23,557 nucleotides of DNA from an uncultured Clostridia bacterium. GTDB taxonomy: Bacteria; Bacillota; Clostridia; Oscillospirales; Ruminococcaceae. Shown one piece after another: positions 22,887-23,557 of the stretch. The notes under the pieces were generated by a model. That model searched no databases. It had not been told where the DNA came from and worked only from the letters and a program-made list of their open reading frames with translations. The DNA lies in contig CALBGD010000243.1 of NCBI GenBank assembly GCA_937893735.1, positions 1 to 23,557 of the forward strand, in the 5' to 3' direction. Both the position numbers and the translations under genes were made by a program. Each line of letters opens with the position of its first letter. Position 1 is the first letter of the stretch.

Positions 22887-22974
22887 GGAGATAAGGCTCT
22901 GCGAGGTGAGCGGCGAGGATTACACTCCCGAAAAGCCGGGAACGTTATCCTCTCAGGAAGCGGCATAATAAAAA

Positions 22975-23000
22975 CCAGCCCTGTTTTTTAGCGGGGCTGG
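22975..23000 (-). terminator. Terminator facing left, at the end of the right-hand non-coding region
   Basis: CCAGCCC (22975-22981) pairs with GGGCTGG (22994-23000). On the minus strand the stem is followed by TTTTTATTAT, a good tail; on the plus strand the tail is only CTTTG. It therefore probably ends a transcript coming from the right edge. Confidence 0.75.
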
Positions 23001-23004
23001 CTTT

Positions 23005-23557
23005 GTATCTCCGTATAAAGAAAGGAGGCCGTATTGCGATTACCTTAGCTCAGCGGTCAAGGTGTTCGTAATACGACCCCTCTCAAAGAGTGAGTCAATT
23101 TAAAACCTTCTCTATTTCACCCGAAGGGAAGAACGCGTTAAAATCAGCAGTTTTACCTGACCGAAACGGTGAACCGGAACGGACGGACCGCAAGGCTTAC
23201 CATATCGTATCACGCTAGGAACCGATCTCTGTGCGTCATGTTCGGGCTGTATTCTTCCGGAATACAGCGGCTTTGCCAGCGCAAAGGAACCTTTGCTCCC
23301 CGGGGTACGACCGAAACTCCTGCCGCAGTCTGCCATGACCTTTACCTGCCCGGCGCTGTGACCCGTCTGCGGGACTTTGCAGAAAGGCTGTGATAGCTGA
23401 TGACCGTGTGTACCCGGAAATCAAGCGCCTGATAATATCGGTAGGCTTATGCGGTGATCCTTTCGGACCGCTTACAGCGCAGCGTCACCCCGCGGAAGCA
23501 CCGCCGGACAAATGCGCCGGAACTCTGCCGTCTGTGAAACTCCCCGTCAACGCTCCC
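23005..23557 (-). ncRNA. Candidate large structured non-coding RNA, cut by the window edge
   Basis: More than 550 bases hold no credible coding frame but many clean hairpins. A compound stem at 23025-23082 pairs GAGG/CCTC and CGTATT/AATACG around an inner ACCTT/AAGGT. Others are GCTGTATTC/GAATACAGC (23246-23254 with 23260-23268), CTTTGC-CAGC-GCAAAG (23271-23286), CCCG-TCTG-CGGG (23362-23373), CTTT-GCAG-AAAG (23375-23386) and a GCGG...CCGC stem with inner TCC-TTTC-GGA (23451-23471). Strand is given as minus only because the adjoining terminator faces that way. Size is in the range of large ornate bacterial RNAs, but I cannot assign a family. Degenerate coding DNA remains possible. Confidence 0.4.

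Noticed and set aside
23030..23080. tRNA gene
   Set aside because: A D-arm-like string TTAGCTCAGCGGTCA is present, but the D-stem does not close with GAGC, there is no anticodon arm and no matching acceptor stem.
23396..23434. Hammerhead ribozyme core (CTGATGA followed by GAAA)
   Set aside because: Stem II pairs poorly (bulge and mismatch) and the first pair of stem I would be A-G; a chance match is more likely.
1..23557. CRISPR array, transposase, integrase or phage genes
   Set aside because: No regularly spaced repeats and no such protein motifs were seen; the only mobile-element sign is the MITE-like hairpin at 18154-18315.

Overview
The window looks like chromosomal DNA from an anaerobic, low-to-mid GC Gram-positive bacterium of the Oscillospiraceae/Ruminococcus type. 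The basis is the single-chain glycyl-tRNA synthetase, the one-polypeptide PurL carrying its own glutaminase domain, the G5-3D wall protein, the YcdB-type secreted protein, strong AGGAGG-like ribosome binding sites, and many near-consensus sigma-A promoters with 17-bp spacers. The genus is inferred from gene content only.

Left part (1-4440). The 3' end of a glycyl-tRNA synthetase gene is followed by two back-to-back terminators. Then come a two-TM membrane protein on the minus strand, a 67-aa DUF6514-like protein on the plus strand, an isolated L-fucose isomerase gene (minus) with a long leader, and two tandem HPr-like genes (minus). The HPr-like proteins keep the Ser46-type site but lack the catalytic His15.

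Middle (4400-10050). A divergent promoter pair separates the HPr-like genes from mtaB (tRNA methylthiotransferase), which is followed by a small unknown gene. purL (FGAM synthase) has its own promoter and ends at a double terminator.

Cell-envelope section (10065-15320). A G5/3D-domain wall protein (minus) is preceded by a leader of about 260 nt that starts at a perfect consensus promoter. This leader can fold into several hairpins, two of which have complementary GGGG and CCCC loops. Its upstream segment can pair with the gene's Shine-Dalgarno sequence, so it looks like a regulatory RNA. A NUDIX hydrolase, a secreted YcdB/SLH-type protein and a zinc-ribbon/TM2 protein follow on the plus strand.

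Metal section (15330-18762, minus). An ArsR/CadC-type repressor with its operator, a SAM methyltransferase, a stand-alone CxxC heavy-metal-binding domain and a P1B-type ATPase form one metal-efflux operon. A 162-bp MITE-like hairpin sits directly behind the repressor gene.

Right part (18924-23557). A lipoprotein adaptor and a large FtsX-type permease form a two-gene unit with no ATPase beside it. After them lies a C-terminal scrap of an AraC regulator. The last 550 or so bases have no credible ORF but several clean hairpins, and a minus-facing terminator lies just to their left. This may be part of a large non-coding RNA cut by the window edge.
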